Source: an uncultured Alphaproteobacteria bacterium (GTDB lineage Bacteria > Pseudomonadota > Alphaproteobacteria > Rs-D84). From it: a stretch of 64,000 nt of DNA. Where the stretch lies: assembly GCA_934255455.1 (NCBI GenBank), contig CAKQNS010000002.1, positions 85,165 to 149,164 on the forward strand. Direction: 5' to 3'. Positions 42,271 to 52,139 of this stretch are shown one piece after another (positions within the stretch are counted from its first letter, which is position 1; every line of letters begins with the position of its first letter). The notes beneath the pieces are model-generated. The model was given only the letters and a program-made list of their open reading frames with translations. It was not told the origin of the DNA and searched no databases. The position numbers were made by a program, and so were the translations under genes.

Positions 42271-43577
42271 TGAACAATAACGATACAATTTTTGCCCTGT
42301 CATCGGGGCATGGGAAAAGCGGCGTTGCAGTTATTCGCATCTCTGGCGAAAACCTGCGCGATTTGTTTGCGCGATTGCTGGGGCGCAATAATTTTGATGC
42401 GCGCCACACATATTTTGCAAATCTGGCCGATAATGCGGGCGACCTGATTGACCAGGTAATTTTAGTTTTCTTTGCCGCACCGCATTCGTTCACCGGCACA
42501 GATGTTATTGAAATCCACTCGCACGGTGCGCCAGCGGTGATAAATAAAATATTTGATTTTCTGGCCACAACCGGTGCACGCATGGCAACCCGCGGGGAAT
42601 TTTCACGCCGCGCGTTTTTAAACGGCAAAATGGATTTGGCGGATGTTGATGGCCTGGCCGCATTGTTGGATGCCCAGACCGAACGTCAACGCCGCGCGGC
42701 AATTCAATCAATGACCGGCCGCGACAGTCGTATTTACGACACGTGGCGGTCACAAATGATTGAAATCGCCGCATACGCCGCCGCGATTTTGGATTATGCC
42801 GATGATGAATTACCAACAAATATCGGCGACAAAATTCGTAAAAAAACGCAAAATTTATACAATGAAATCGACAGTGCAATTTCGCGCTATGCCGCGTCCC
42901 GCGCTATCCGCAGCGGTTTTAACATCGCACTGGTTGGCAACACAAACGCGGGTAAATCATCATTATTTAATCGCCTGGTTGGGGAAAATCGTGCGATTGT
43001 GTCTGACACGCCCGGTACCACACGCGATGTCGTGACATGCACATTGGATATTGATGGATATATGGTAAATATCGCCGATACCGCCGGCCTGCGCGATACC
43101 GATGACACAATTGAACAGATTGGAATCCAACGCACAAACGACGAAATTAAAAATGCCGATTTGGTTTTGCATGTAATTGACGGTGGCCAAAGTTCAGAGT
43201 TCAAAGTTCAAAGTTCAAATAATGAAATCACGGTCGTAAATAAATCCGACCTGTGCGATTGCAAAAATAAAAGCAACGCGATTTATGTATCGGCCAAGAC
43301 GGGCGACGGAATTGATAACCTGATGATTGCAATCCGTAAAAAGATTGATGAATTGGTTGGAAATTCAGAATCACAAATCACGGTCAATGCACGCACGCGC
43401 ACCCTGATGATGGACGCACAAAACGAATTGCACGATGCAATTGCCGCGAATGATAATTATGATATTTTTGCCGAACACGTACGCCGCGCCGCAGATGCAA
43501 TCGGAAAAATTCTGGGGACAATCAGTGCCACCGACGTAATGGACGCCACATTTTCACAACTGTGTTTGGGTAAATAA
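42270..43577 (+). CDS. mnmE: tRNA uridine-5-carboxymethylaminomethyl modification GTPase MnmE
   Basis: 435 residues. The N-terminal folate-binding domain (GKSGVAVIRISGENLRDLF, GEFSRRAFLNGKMDLADVDG) surrounds a central GTPase domain: GNTNAGKSSLFNRL (G1), DTPGTTRDV (G2), DTAGLRDTDD (G3), NKSDL (G4). The C-terminal FCIGK-like end is LCLGK, keeping the catalytic cysteine. With MnmG it modifies wobble U34. The heptamer repeat at 43191-43219 encodes SSEFKVQSS between G3 and G4. Confidence 0.96.
   Translation: MNNNDTIFALSSGHGKSGVAVIRISGENLRDLFARLLGRNNFDARHTYFANLADNAGDLIDQVILVFFAAPHSFTGTDVIEIHSHGAPAVINKIFDFLATTGARMATRGEFSRRAFLNGKMDLADVDGLAALLDAQTERQRRAAIQSMTGRDSRIYDTWRSQMIEIAAYAAAILDYADDELPTNIGDKIRKKTQNLYNEIDSAISRYAASRAIRSGFNIALVGNTNAGKSSLFNRLVGENRAIVSDTPGTTRDVVTCTLDIDGYMVNIADTAGLRDTDDTIEQIGIQRTNDEIKNADLVLHVIDGGQSSEFKVQSSNNEITVVNKSDLCDCKNKSNAIYVSAKTGDGIDNLMIAIRKKIDELVGNSESQITVNARTRTLMMDAQNELHDAIAANDNYDIFAEHVRRAADAIGKILGTISATDVMDATFSQLCLGK
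43191..43219 (+). repeat. Heptamer repeat inside the mnmE coding region
   Basis: AGTTCAG followed by three AGTTCAA-type units, translated in frame as part of a surface loop of the GTPase domain. It is the same unit as at 21811 and 30122. Confidence 0.8.
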
Positions 43578-43578
43578 A

Positions 43579-43600
43579 AACACCGGCATTCGCCGGTGGT
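43579..43600. terminator. Bidirectional terminator between mnmE and the acyl-CoA synthetase gene
   Basis: CACCGGC, ATTC, GCCGGTG flanked by A and T runs. Confidence 0.8.
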
Positions 43601-43605
43601 TTTAT

Positions 43606-45186
43606 TTACTCGTGACGGATTGGGTATTTGCCGTCAATCAAATTCTGCCGCACCACATGATGTTTCACTTTCTGTGTGCTGGTCATTGGCAGTTCATCGG
43701 TCGTCATGGCAAAGTGCGTTACCCATTTATATGACGCAACCTTTTTATTCGCCTGGGCAATCGCGGCAGACAATTTTTCCAGTGTCATATCTTTATCCAC
43801 ACTGAACACACCGTATGTCACCGTTTTATCTTTGACACGATGTTCAAACACGGCAACATTTTTGACCCCTGGGATTTTCATAAATAACCCTTCCAGTTCA
43901 TCTGGATAAACGTTTTTACCACTGTCCAAAACAATCACTTGTTTTTTACGGCCGGCGAAATGCAATTCACCATTTTTATCCATAGACACCATGTCGCCTG
44001 TGTTAAAGAATCCGCGGTCGTCAAACACCTGTTCGTTAACGGTCGGATTATCCAAATACCCGCCAAACACCTGATGTCCGCGCAACCACAAGACACCAAC
44101 GCCATCTTCGTTTTTGTCGCGAATTTCGCATTCGTTGTTTGATGTTGGCGCACCAAATGCAAATGGGAAGCGTTTTTTGGTTGGTTTGGAAATACAGATT
44201 GGCCCAACGGTTTCGGTAAGTCCATAGCCCTGAATAAATGTCAGGCCCAAACGTTCATAGAACTTTTCCACCTCTGGCTTGGTCGCGGCACCACCAGCAA
44301 CCAACAGACGCGCACGTCCCCCGAATATTGCCAGGACCGGTTCTTGAACCTTGCGCACCAGGAATCCCAGTCCCAATTTTTCCAATGTTTTTCCGTATTT
44401 CAGAACGAACGATGCCATCCACCACATACGTTTTTCTTTCAGGGTGTCGATGATACGGTTTCTGATAACCTCGAACAGTCGGGGGACCGCCGGAATAATC
44501 TGGGGTTTGTATTTCTTGAAATCCGCCATAATTTCCTTTGGATTGACGGTTGGTTGCAACAGCATACCCGACCCATAGTGCAATGTCGCCAGGATTTCAA
44601 CCGCGAAACCAAATATGTGATACATCGGCAGGAACCCATACATAATGTCGCCCGCACTAATCCATTCATGCATATCCTGCAATGAATTTGCACATTCAAT
44701 CAGATTAAAGTGTGTCAGTGGCACAACCTTGGGTGTGCCGGTCGAACCCGATGTAAACGACAGCGTTGCAATCTCGGTTGATTCAACCGGTGCCGCGGTC
44801 AAATCTGGGTTTGGTTTACCATCTTTTTTCGTGATGTCATAAAACTTGAATTTATCTGTTTTATAGAAAAACGACTTTTCCGCGCAAACCATTTTGCAGT
44901 TTGTGATTTCCGCCATATTGTCATATTCAAACGGCGTCAGATTTGTATCCAGCAGCAACACGCGTCCACCCAGATACCAAATCGCAAACATTGTAATTGG
45001 AAATTGGGGAATATTGTGGGACAAAACACCAACAACATCACCACGGGTAACCCCCGCTGCATGCAACGATGCTGCGCGCGCCTTGACCAAATCCAAGAAC
45101 GCCGAAAATGTGACTTCTTCACGAACCAGAATCAAATAATCTGGCCATGTTACGACTGCCTTTTCCAGCAGTTGATACATATTCAT
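43606..45186 (-). CDS. AMP-binding acyl-CoA synthetase (long-chain fatty acid-CoA ligase type)
   Basis: 526 residues from the ATG at 45186; AAGGAAATT lies upstream. The frame stays open ~500 bases further, but that part overlaps the exonuclease gene on the other strand and lacks the family's sequence. Motifs: TLSFTSGSTGTPKVVPLTH, QGYGLTETVGPI, GELHFAGRKKQVIVLDSGKN (hinge) and the late lysine in MTSTQKVKHHVV. It activates a carboxylic acid as its CoA thioester; a long-chain fatty acid is the most likely substrate, but the specificity pocket was not analysed. Confidence 0.85.
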   Translation of the reverse strand: MNMYQLLEKAVVTWPDYLILVREEVTFSAFLDLVKARAASLHAAGVTRGDVVGVLSHNIPQFPITMFAIWYLGGRVLLLDTNLTPFEYDNMAEITNCKMVCAEKSFFYKTDKFKFYDITKKDGKPNPDLTAAPVESTEIATLSFTSGSTGTPKVVPLTHFNLIECANSLQDMHEWISAGDIMYGFLPMYHIFGFAVEILATLHYGSGMLLQPTVNPKEIMADFKKYKPQIIPAVPRLFEVIRNRIIDTLKEKRMWWMASFVLKYGKTLEKLGLGFLVRKVQEPVLAIFGGRARLLVAGGAATKPEVEKFYERLGLTFIQGYGLTETVGPICISKPTKKRFPFAFGAPTSNNECEIRDKNEDGVGVLWLRGHQVFGGYLDNPTVNEQVFDDRGFFNTGDMVSMDKNGELHFAGRKKQVIVLDSGKNVYPDELEGLFMKIPGVKNVAVFEHRVKDKTVTYGVFSVDKDMTLEKLSAAIAQANKKVASYKWVTHFAMTTDELPMTSTQKVKHHVVRQNLIDGKYPIRHE

Positions 45187-45256
45187 CTTACAAATTTCCT
45201 TGTTTTTTTTATATTGGACTGCCAGTATTATATAACCAAAGGTAAAGATTGCAAAT

Positions 45257-46027
45257 ATGAAAATTTTAACACTCAACATAAATTCAATTCGGGCCCATGT
45301 AGAAAGTTTTATTGATATTCTGCGTGCCGGCGAATACGACACAATTATGGTCCAAGAACTAAAAGTTGAAACCGCCGGATTTCCACATAACCTGTTTGAT
45401 GAATACGGATATAATGTCAAGGTTTTTGGCCAAAAAAGTTGGAACGGCGTCGCAACATTTTCGAAATATTCTATCGAAGATGTGACAATGGGCCTGCCCA
45501 CATATTCCGATGTAAATGCGCGTTTCTTGGAATGCGTGGTTGATGGGCGCGTGCGCCTGATAAACGTGTATATGCCAAATGGCGATACGGTATCATCGCC
45601 AAAGTTTCCATACAAACTGGAATGGATGGCGGCATTCACTAAATACATTTCGCAATATACCGATTCCCAAGAACCGGTAATTATTGCGGGCGATTTCAAT
45701 GTTGCACTGGCGGATATTGATGTATGGAAACCCGCAAATTATACAGACATTGCAATTGCCGCGCCCGCCGCGCGCGCCGTAATGCAATCATGGATTGACG
45801 CCGGATGGACCGATGTGTGGCGCACCCTGCACCCAAACGAAGTCGGTTTTACATGGTTCGGATACCGCGGTGGCGACACCGTTGGTAAAAATATGGGATT
45901 GCGTCTGGATTATTTTATGGCAAATCCGGCGGCAATGAAGATGGTTAAAAATTGCGAAATTGACATTGCCCCGCGTATGGCGTCAAAACCCACCGACCAC
46001 TGTGGTTTGATGATTACATTAAAATAG
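45257..46027 (+). CDS. xth: Exodeoxyribonuclease III (Xth/ExoA family AP endonuclease)
   Basis: 256 residues. NINSIRAHVESFIDILR, VQELKVET (metal-binding Glu), INVYMPNGD, IAGDFNVALADIDVW (Asp/Asn) and the final TDHCGLM (Asp-His) match the family. It cuts at abasic sites and degrades 3' ends in base-excision repair. It is convergent with addB, 5 bases apart, and divergent from the acyl-CoA synthetase gene. Confidence 0.94.
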   Translation: MKILTLNINSIRAHVESFIDILRAGEYDTIMVQELKVETAGFPHNLFDEYGYNVKVFGQKSWNGVATFSKYSIEDVTMGLPTYSDVNARFLECVVDGRVRLINVYMPNGDTVSSPKFPYKLEWMAAFTKYISQYTDSQEPVIIAGDFNVALADIDVWKPANYTDIAIAAPAARAVMQSWIDAGWTDVWRTLHPNEVGFTWFGYRGGDTVGKNMGLRLDYFMANPAAMKMVKNCEIDIAPRMASKPTDHCGLMITLK

Positions 46028-46032
46028 GATTT

Positions 46033-48558
46033 TTACAAATCGCGATTGCGGGCAAAATCATCATAGATGTGATATTTAGCGTCGTTTGTTTCGTGGTATT
46101 CGTATGGTGCACCACCCGCCGAATACATATTTACCAATTCTGTGGTTTTTTGAACCGCCGCGTTTATCATTGCCGCGGTTGTCTCGGCATCATATTCAAT
46201 TGGGCGCACATTGCCATTTTGCAATTGCAAAAACACCATAATTGGTGCAATTGATACCTTGCCGCGAATTGGGAATCCACCGGATTGCAACATATATGCC
46301 TCCAGTGGTAATTGCGGCATATTGCCCGCCATCAATTGCGATTTGTTTGGTGCCGCACCGGTTTTTATATCCAGCACCCCGCCCGGCCATATTATATCGG
46401 CACGCGCACGAATATTGCGCCCAGCAATGTTTACCATGCCGCCTGTTTCAATCATTGTATTCGGGATATTGCGCAAATACTCAATTGCAATTGGTGCGAT
46501 TTCCATAAACCGTTTATGCCAGAAATGAAACACAACACTGTCGCCACCAACAATCGCGCGCGCGCGCGAATCCATATCAGCAACCAATGTATCAACCGTT
46601 GTATTCGCATTCATATTTTCCAACGCCGCATGCACCATATTACCAAACGCACGCGCATCGGGCGCCGCCCAGTAATCATCCAAAACGCGCAAACGCAATA
46701 TATGCCGCACATAGAACGCATACGGATTATGTATCAATGTTTCCAGTTCCGTCACATACACATCAGACCAATCGGCGGGCGGCGCGGGCGCACTGTAATC
46801 CAACGGCCGCGGCGCCACAACATCACGCGCACGCACTGCATGCAAAATATCATCGGCCAATTTTCTGTCAAAATTTCCACCACGTACAATCACGCGTGAT
46901 ATGAATCGCGACTCGGTCATTTGGGTGCCACCAGATACGCGACTGCGTGTCCAATAAACATCCGTCCCACATGACAGATTTATAAAATCTAACGATTGTA
47001 ATGAAACCTTGCGATCCGCAGATGGCAAGCCAATTTGCGTTGCAATATTTGTTGGCAACCATGCGTTTTCGTACCCGCGCGCCGGAAACATTCCATCATT
47101 CAATCCGGTTAAAATTACAACATCGGCGGTCTGCATACGGGATTCTATTGTACCCAACACAACAACGCGCGCATCATCCGGCGCAATACCGCGAACGGTC
47201 ACCGATGAAATTGCGTCGGCTAAAAACGCACGTGCATCGCGCAACGATAAATCTATTTTCGCCGCCCTTATACAATCGGACATATTTTTTATTGCACACC
47301 ATATCTGGGTGGCGGTGGCATCCGATGCATCAAACGCCGGCGCGAAACCATCACGCGCGTCATCAACCATACGCGCAACCAATTCAAACAGGTTTCCTCC
47401 CGCATCCGTATACATTTTATCAAAACGTGCCATGCCATCGGGGGCATCAATTAAATCGTCAAACGCGTTTAATATCGCGCGCCCAGCCGCCGTCATTGTG
47501 CCTGACACACCACCAGAAAAATCGGCGGGAATATTGCGCGCATTTAATTCATTTGCAATTCGTTGATTTCCAGCGGCATCGGGCGTTATAACCAAAACCG
47601 ATTTATCCGCCGCAATTGCGCGCGCAGCAATTTCTGCAACGGCGGCGGCCTCTTCGCTTTCGCGGGTACATTCAATTAAATGACAATGGTGTACGGCATC
47701 GCCCCCCGATACCAACGCGGTATCGTTTCCAAATGCATAGTTCAAAAAATCAACCGATGAGGCGCCAACATCAATTGGAATAACATCGGCCGGCGTCAAC
47801 GATAACGAATTCAGAAATTTGTATTCTGCATTATACGGATTTGTGTTGCGCACGAAATCATCGCCCCGCCCCGAAATTTTACCAGATAAAATTATTCGAC
47901 CATTTTCACGCATTGCCACCGCGCGCATTAAATCGGCGGTTGCCGGAACACTGGCCGTTGATGCACAAACCACAACCAAATCATATTCGCCCAGCGCATC
48001 AATCCACGCACGAATTTCCGTATTACGCGCCGCAGTTTCGGTGACGCGTCCCGGAAAACATGCGGGCAACGCGCGCGTTAAAATATTCAGCAAATCCGCC
48101 TTGCGCCGGAAATGCGCGGCATACGCATCGCCAACCAACGCATCCCATTCAATGGCACTGGCGTCCACGCCCTCGTTTTCCAGGTAATCTGTCATACGCA
48201 CCAGGTCGCGTGCCACGGGCAACGCCGACGACACATCACGAATTGTTGCATCTGCGGACAACAATTTTGCCAACATAACCACACGCGCCATATTTGACAC
48301 GGCGTCTTTTACTTCAATATCCGATTGATTGGGTTCAATGTCATCAGGTCCCTCGCCCAGGGCAACCAAGTGTGGCAAAATCAATGCGCCACCATGTTTA
48401 TCAACCAACATTTTTTCGACCGTGCGCACGGCACGGCGACTGGGCAAAAATATCAATACGCGTGACAAATCGACCCCGGCGCCACACAACAGTTTCCACA
48501 GTGCGTCGGACATTTTTGCCGGGTTTGTCGCATAAAATATATTTTTATTTAATGCCAA
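46033..48558 (-). CDS. addB: AddB-like double-strand break repair protein (PD-(D/E)XK nuclease)
   Basis: 841 residues from a TTG start with AAGGG upstream; this start overlaps the engB stop by 14 bases. The N-terminal helicase-like region has VLIFLPSRRAVRTVEKMLVD and VLVITPDAAGNQRIANEL. The C-terminal nuclease has FGNMVHAALENM, RADIIWPGGVLDIKTG (Asp, then Asp-x-Lys) and PQLPLEAYML. AddB pairs with AddA to process broken ends; no addA is adjacent. The protein is somewhat short for the alphaproteobacterial family (~1000 residues). Confidence 0.85.
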   Translation of the reverse strand: MALNKNIFYATNPAKMSDALWKLLCGAGVDLSRVLIFLPSRRAVRTVEKMLVDKHGGALILPHLVALGEGPDDIEPNQSDIEVKDAVSNMARVVMLAKLLSADATIRDVSSALPVARDLVRMTDYLENEGVDASAIEWDALVGDAYAAHFRRKADLLNILTRALPACFPGRVTETAARNTEIRAWIDALGEYDLVVVCASTASVPATADLMRAVAMRENGRIILSGKISGRGDDFVRNTNPYNAEYKFLNSLSLTPADVIPIDVGASSVDFLNYAFGNDTALVSGGDAVHHCHLIECTRESEEAAAVAEIAARAIAADKSVLVITPDAAGNQRIANELNARNIPADFSGGVSGTMTAAGRAILNAFDDLIDAPDGMARFDKMYTDAGGNLFELVARMVDDARDGFAPAFDASDATATQIWCAIKNMSDCIRAAKIDLSLRDARAFLADAISSVTVRGIAPDDARVVVLGTIESRMQTADVVILTGLNDGMFPARGYENAWLPTNIATQIGLPSADRKVSLQSLDFINLSCGTDVYWTRSRVSGGTQMTESRFISRVIVRGGNFDRKLADDILHAVRARDVVAPRPLDYSAPAPPADWSDVYVTELETLIHNPYAFYVRHILRLRVLDDYWAAPDARAFGNMVHAALENMNANTTVDTLVADMDSRARAIVGGDSVVFHFWHKRFMEIAPIAIEYLRNIPNTMIETGGMVNIAGRNIRARADIIWPGGVLDIKTGAAPNKSQLMAGNMPQLPLEAYMLQSGGFPIRGKVSIAPIMVFLQLQNGNVRPIEYDAETTAAMINAAVQKTTELVNMYSAGGAPYEYHETNDAKYHIYDDFARNRDL

Positions 48559-49096
48559 TTTGCGCCCTTATTGATTCCAGCCCCGTTTTGCGTTCGGCCG
48601 ATGTTTCCAGAATTTCCGCCATCATTGCCGGATGATTTTCATGCGACAACAGGTGTTGTTCAACCTCGCGCACACGTTTGTCTTTTTTTGTCATAACAAT
48701 TTGATACCCAATACCATTTACATCACAGAAATTCATCAGTTCTAAATCCGACGGACGCGCACCAATGCGTGAATCAATCAATATATATAACCGCGCCAGT
48801 TTTCGCGTCATTAAATATTCTTCCAATCGCGCCAACCACCGCATTGCATCCGTGCGCGACGCGCGGGCATAGCCATATCCCGGCAAATCAACAATCATCA
48901 CGCGGTCGTCCAGGTTAAACATATTTATCGACTGTGTACGCCCTGGCGTGTTCGATGTGCGCGCAACATTTTGCCCAACAATTGCATTTATCAACGACGA
49001 TTTACCAACATTACTGCGCCCAATAAACGCATATTCGGCAAACCGCGTACGCGGCAGGGACGCAACGGTTTCAAAACTGCCCACGAATTTAATCAT
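48545..49096 (-). CDS. engB: Ribosome biogenesis GTPase EngB (YihA/YsxC)
   Basis: 183 residues. G1 GRSNVGKSSLINA, G2/G3 area NTPGRTQSINMF and VDLPGYGYARAS, G4 MTKKDK, G5 ETSAER. It acts in 50S subunit assembly. ATG at 49096 is chosen over 49102 because AAGGGGG is 6-7 bases upstream; either start overlaps rsmI. It is translationally coupled to rsmI before it and addB after it. Confidence 0.94.
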   Translation of the reverse strand: MIKFVGSFETVASLPRTRFAEYAFIGRSNVGKSSLINAIVGQNVARTSNTPGRTQSINMFNLDDRVMIVDLPGYGYARASRTDAMRWLARLEEYLMTRKLARLYILIDSRIGARPSDLELMNFCDVNGIGYQIVMTKKDKRVREVEQHLLSHENHPAMMAEILETSAERKTGLESIRAQIGIK

Positions 49097-49889
49097 TTGC
49101 ATCCCCCTTGGCCAGCATACGACGATATGCCTCTTTTTTAGAAATGCCGGCACGCGCCGCCAAATCGGCCGCCGCAGATTTAGTAGAATTTGCCACAATG
49201 TCATTTACAATTTCGGTAATTTCACTGTCACTCATTTTATATTCTGGGGCGGGCGCAACAACAATCACAATTTCACCGCGTGGTGGTTCAATGTTCATCA
49301 ATTCAGCCGGATATCCGATGATTGCTTCCTCGTGAATCTTGGTAATTTCGCGAACAATGGCTATCTGGCGTTCAGGCATAACACGCGCCATTGCGGCAAT
49401 GGTTGCCATTATGCGATTTGGACTTTCGTAATAAATAATAGTATGGCGAATTTTATTATCATCACGCAATTTCTTTTCATCAAAAAAACCACAGAATGTA
49501 AATCTGTCGGTTGGGAACCCGGACAACACTAACGCCGAAATCGCGGCCGTGGGTCCCGGCACAACAAACACCGGCACACCCGCCGCGCGTGCCGCACGCA
49601 CCAAACGAAACCCCGGGTCCGATACCGCGGGCATTCCCGCATCGGATACGGTTGCAATTGTTGCGCCCGACTGCAATTTTTCAATCAATTCCGGCACAAC
49701 ATCGCGTTCGTTATGGTCATGGCACGCAACCCGCGGGGTTTTAATATCAAAATGCGTGGCCAATTTACCGAAAACACGCGTATCCTCGGCCGCGACCAAG
49801 TCGACGTTTTTCAACACATCAATCGCCCGCGGCGACATATCAGACAAATTCCCGATTGGCGTTCCAACAATATAAAGCCCAGATTGCAT
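49089..49889 (-). CDS. rsmI: 16S rRNA 2'-O-ribose methyltransferase RsmI
   Basis: 266 residues from the ATG at 49889, with AAGGATTTCAA upstream. SGLYIVGTPIGNLSDMSPRA, VAAEDTRVFGKLATHF, VSDAGMPAVSDPGFRLV and VLSGFPTDRFTFCGF are diagnostic. It methylates C1402 of 16S rRNA. It is divergent from the LpoA-like gene, as in E. coli, where rsmI (yraL) and lpoA (yraM) are neighbours. Confidence 0.96.
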   Translation of the reverse strand: MQSGLYIVGTPIGNLSDMSPRAIDVLKNVDLVAAEDTRVFGKLATHFDIKTPRVACHDHNERDVVPELIEKLQSGATIATVSDAGMPAVSDPGFRLVRAARAAGVPVFVVPGPTAAISALVLSGFPTDRFTFCGFFDEKKLRDDNKIRHTIIYYESPNRIMATIAAMARVMPERQIAIVREITKIHEEAIIGYPAELMNIEPPRGEIVIVVAPAPEYKMSDSEITEIVNDIVANSTKSAAADLAARAGISKKEAYRRMLAKGDAND

Positions 49890-49938
49890 TTGAAATCCTT
49901 TTATAGTAAAATGATACCGAACAAAAACGGGATTTTCA

Positions 49939-51516
49939 ATGTTTATAAACAGATTTTTTGCGTATGTTGCACTTGGTTTTCTGGTTGCCGGATGCGGCGG
50001 TTCGCCGCGCGATACCGACTGGTCGCAAATGTACGGCACCGAAATCGTTGGTGCACCATCGCAATTGCAATATGGCGGTTTTGCGGCGCACGACGACGCC
50101 ACGCATCGTATTGCGGTGCTGTTGCCATTGTCTGGCGATACCGCGCCGGTTGGCCAATCAATTCGCACATCGGTCGAAATGGCGGTACTGCAAAGCGCCC
50201 CAAAAACATTGTCGGTCGCATTTTATGATGCAAATATGCCGGACGCAATGCAAAGCGCCATTGCCGAAAACCCCGACATATTTATTGGGCCGGTGTTTTC
50301 CGAAAATGCGCGTGCACTGCGTGCGGCAAAGCCCGATACAACACCGGCGTTGGCATTTACATCGGATGCACAATCGGTTGGAAATGGCGTTATGACAATG
50401 GCATTGATGCCATCTGACAGTATCGAAGCCATATCCACCGAAATGGCATCTGACAACGCAAAAAAAATGATTATCATTGCCCCGGAAACAGAATCCGGCC
50501 GATTGATGGCGGGCGTTGCAAACGAAAGTGGCGAAAACAACAATATTGAAACGGTCGGCATATTTTTCTATACCCCCGGCGATACGGAATCTATACGAAT
50601 GGCGGCAATAGATGCATCGATGAACACCGCGCGCGTTGCAGCAAATAATCGTGCACGCGAAATATTGTCTGATATTTTAACAAATGAAAAATTGAACCAA
50701 TTGGAAAAATCATCACTGACCGCACAATTGGAAAAAATATCTAAATCGGATACATTGGGCCCGGTGCCGTATGATGCGGTTTTATACCTGGGCGACGGCG
50801 CTGACACAACCAGTATGGCATCATTCTTGCGGTATTATGGCGTGTCAAATCACGATGCACACTTTTACGGAACGGCCATGTGGGACGGTTCAAACATTGC
50901 ATCGGACATAACAATGATTGGTGCAAAATACGCGGCAATGCAACCAATATCGCCAGCATTTGCCGAAACATACGAACGCATTTCTGGCGCTGCACCATCG
51001 CATCTGGCGGCATTTGGATATGATGCCACCAATATGGCCATGGGTATGATTTATTCGGGCGCAACACCCGCGGCATATCTGTTGGACCCCAGTGGTTATG
51101 TTGGCACCGACGGACTGTTTCGGTTGCGTCCAAATGGCGACAGCCAACGTGCATTGAACATATATAAATTAAACGGCTCGGCCGTGCCATCTGTTGCGGG
51201 CACGGCACCACGCAATTTTATAAATCCAGTATACAATATTGATGTGCGCCGCATATCACCGGCAAAGAAAATGGATATAGAATCTGATGGCATAAACCCA
51301 ATGGATTATATATTGATACCAAACAACCTGCACGGGAAATACAAATCAAAAACATACGGGAAACACAAAACAGTTGCACCACAAACACCCGCGCCCGCCC
51401 AACCCGTTATATTACCCGAAGACGACAGTGAATCCGTCGCCACACCCGATTTTGAATCGGCCCGTCCGGAATCGGTCGCCCGCGAATATATTGACAGCGT
51501 GGAAATATCCGAATAA
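49939..51516 (+). CDS. LpoA-like penicillin-binding-protein activator lipoprotein
   Basis: 525 residues. Lipobox LVAGC (Cys ~20). A periplasmic-binding-protein fold follows: HRIAVLLPLSGDTAPVGQSI, FIGPVFSENARAL, ALAFTSDAQSVGNGVMTMAL, VLYLGDGADTTSMASFLRYY, AFGYDATNMAMGM. The C-terminal ~70 residues are low-complexity. LpoA activates PBP1A in enterobacteria; here the partner is unknown. Synteny with rsmI supports the call. Confidence 0.85.
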   Translation: MFINRFFAYVALGFLVAGCGGSPRDTDWSQMYGTEIVGAPSQLQYGGFAAHDDATHRIAVLLPLSGDTAPVGQSIRTSVEMAVLQSAPKTLSVAFYDANMPDAMQSAIAENPDIFIGPVFSENARALRAAKPDTTPALAFTSDAQSVGNGVMTMALMPSDSIEAISTEMASDNAKKMIIIAPETESGRLMAGVANESGENNNIETVGIFFYTPGDTESIRMAAIDASMNTARVAANNRAREILSDILTNEKLNQLEKSSLTAQLEKISKSDTLGPVPYDAVLYLGDGADTTSMASFLRYYGVSNHDAHFYGTAMWDGSNIASDITMIGAKYAAMQPISPAFAETYERISGAAPSHLAAFGYDATNMAMGMIYSGATPAAYLLDPSGYVGTDGLFRLRPNGDSQRALNIYKLNGSAVPSVAGTAPRNFINPVYNIDVRRISPAKKMDIESDGINPMDYILIPNNLHGKYKSKTYGKHKTVAPQTPAPAQPVILPEDDSESVATPDFESARPESVAREYIDSVEISE

Positions 51517-51545
51517 AATAACCCGCCATTCGGCGAGTATTTTAT
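51514..51545. terminator. Terminator between the LpoA-like gene and the methyltransferase gene
   Basis: An imperfect stem: AAAATA-ACCCGCC / GGCGAGT-ATTTT with loop ATTC. It lies between convergent genes. Confidence 0.55.
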
Positions 51546-52120
51546 TTATCAAATTCATACACAAACAACCGATGCGGATACGGCACACCCTTGTATTGCG
51601 TTACACCATGTCCAACATCAATAATTCGCACAGGCCGCATTTCTGGAATTTCAAAATCAAGTGTGATTAAAACGCTAAATTTATCTTTGTATTCTGATAA
51701 CACCGGGGTTAATTTTGGGCCCAGATATGCGACCGCTATATCAAAATGTTTATCTGTGTTTTTCATATATTTCAATGCATCACAACGAATTGTACGCGAT
51801 TGCCGACAAAATAAATCACAACACCATGACACACACGCAGAAAATGGCATATTTTCCAACGCAATTACATTGCAATTGCACCGGCGCGCGATGTATCGCG
51901 ATAAACCACCAAAACCCGAACCTATTTCACATACTAATTTTGCACATGGGTAATTATTGCATACGACGTTGACGGTCGCACGCCGCAGATATTTATTACT
52001 GGGCACAAACGGTGGTTGATGCCGAACAAACGCACAATATGCGTATTCAATATTTTTGAAAAACAAAAAAATATCCAGCCCCGCAAGCAAAAACACCAAC
52101 ACCCATAGAAATATACGCAT
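51542..52120 (-). CDS. Membrane-anchored class I SAM methyltransferase-like protein
   Basis: 192 residues. The first ~25 residues form a membrane helix (FLWVLVFLLAGLDIFLFF). The soluble part has LVCEIGSGFGGLSRYIA (SAM motif I) followed by VIALENMP at the expected acidic position, and FDIAVAYLG (motif IV-like). The C-terminus has many strands and no substrate clue. The ATG at 52120 has GGGGATTGGG upstream. It lies directly downstream of a structured RNA with a terminator-like hairpin on the same strand. Confidence 0.7.
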   Translation of the reverse strand: MRIFLWVLVFLLAGLDIFLFFKNIEYAYCAFVRHQPPFVPSNKYLRRATVNVVCNNYPCAKLVCEIGSGFGGLSRYIARRCNCNVIALENMPFSACVSWCCDLFCRQSRTIRCDALKYMKNTDKHFDIAVAYLGPKLTPVLSEYKDKFSVLITLDFEIPEMRPVRIIDVGHGVTQYKGVPYPHRLFVYEFDK

Positions 52121-52139
52121 AACCCAATCCCCAAAAATC

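Noticed and set aside
43606..45699. Extended acyl-CoA synthetase reading frame upstream of 45186
   Set aside because: The extra ~170 residues overlap the exonuclease III gene on the opposite strand and have no family similarity. The ATG at 45186 has a good ribosome site.
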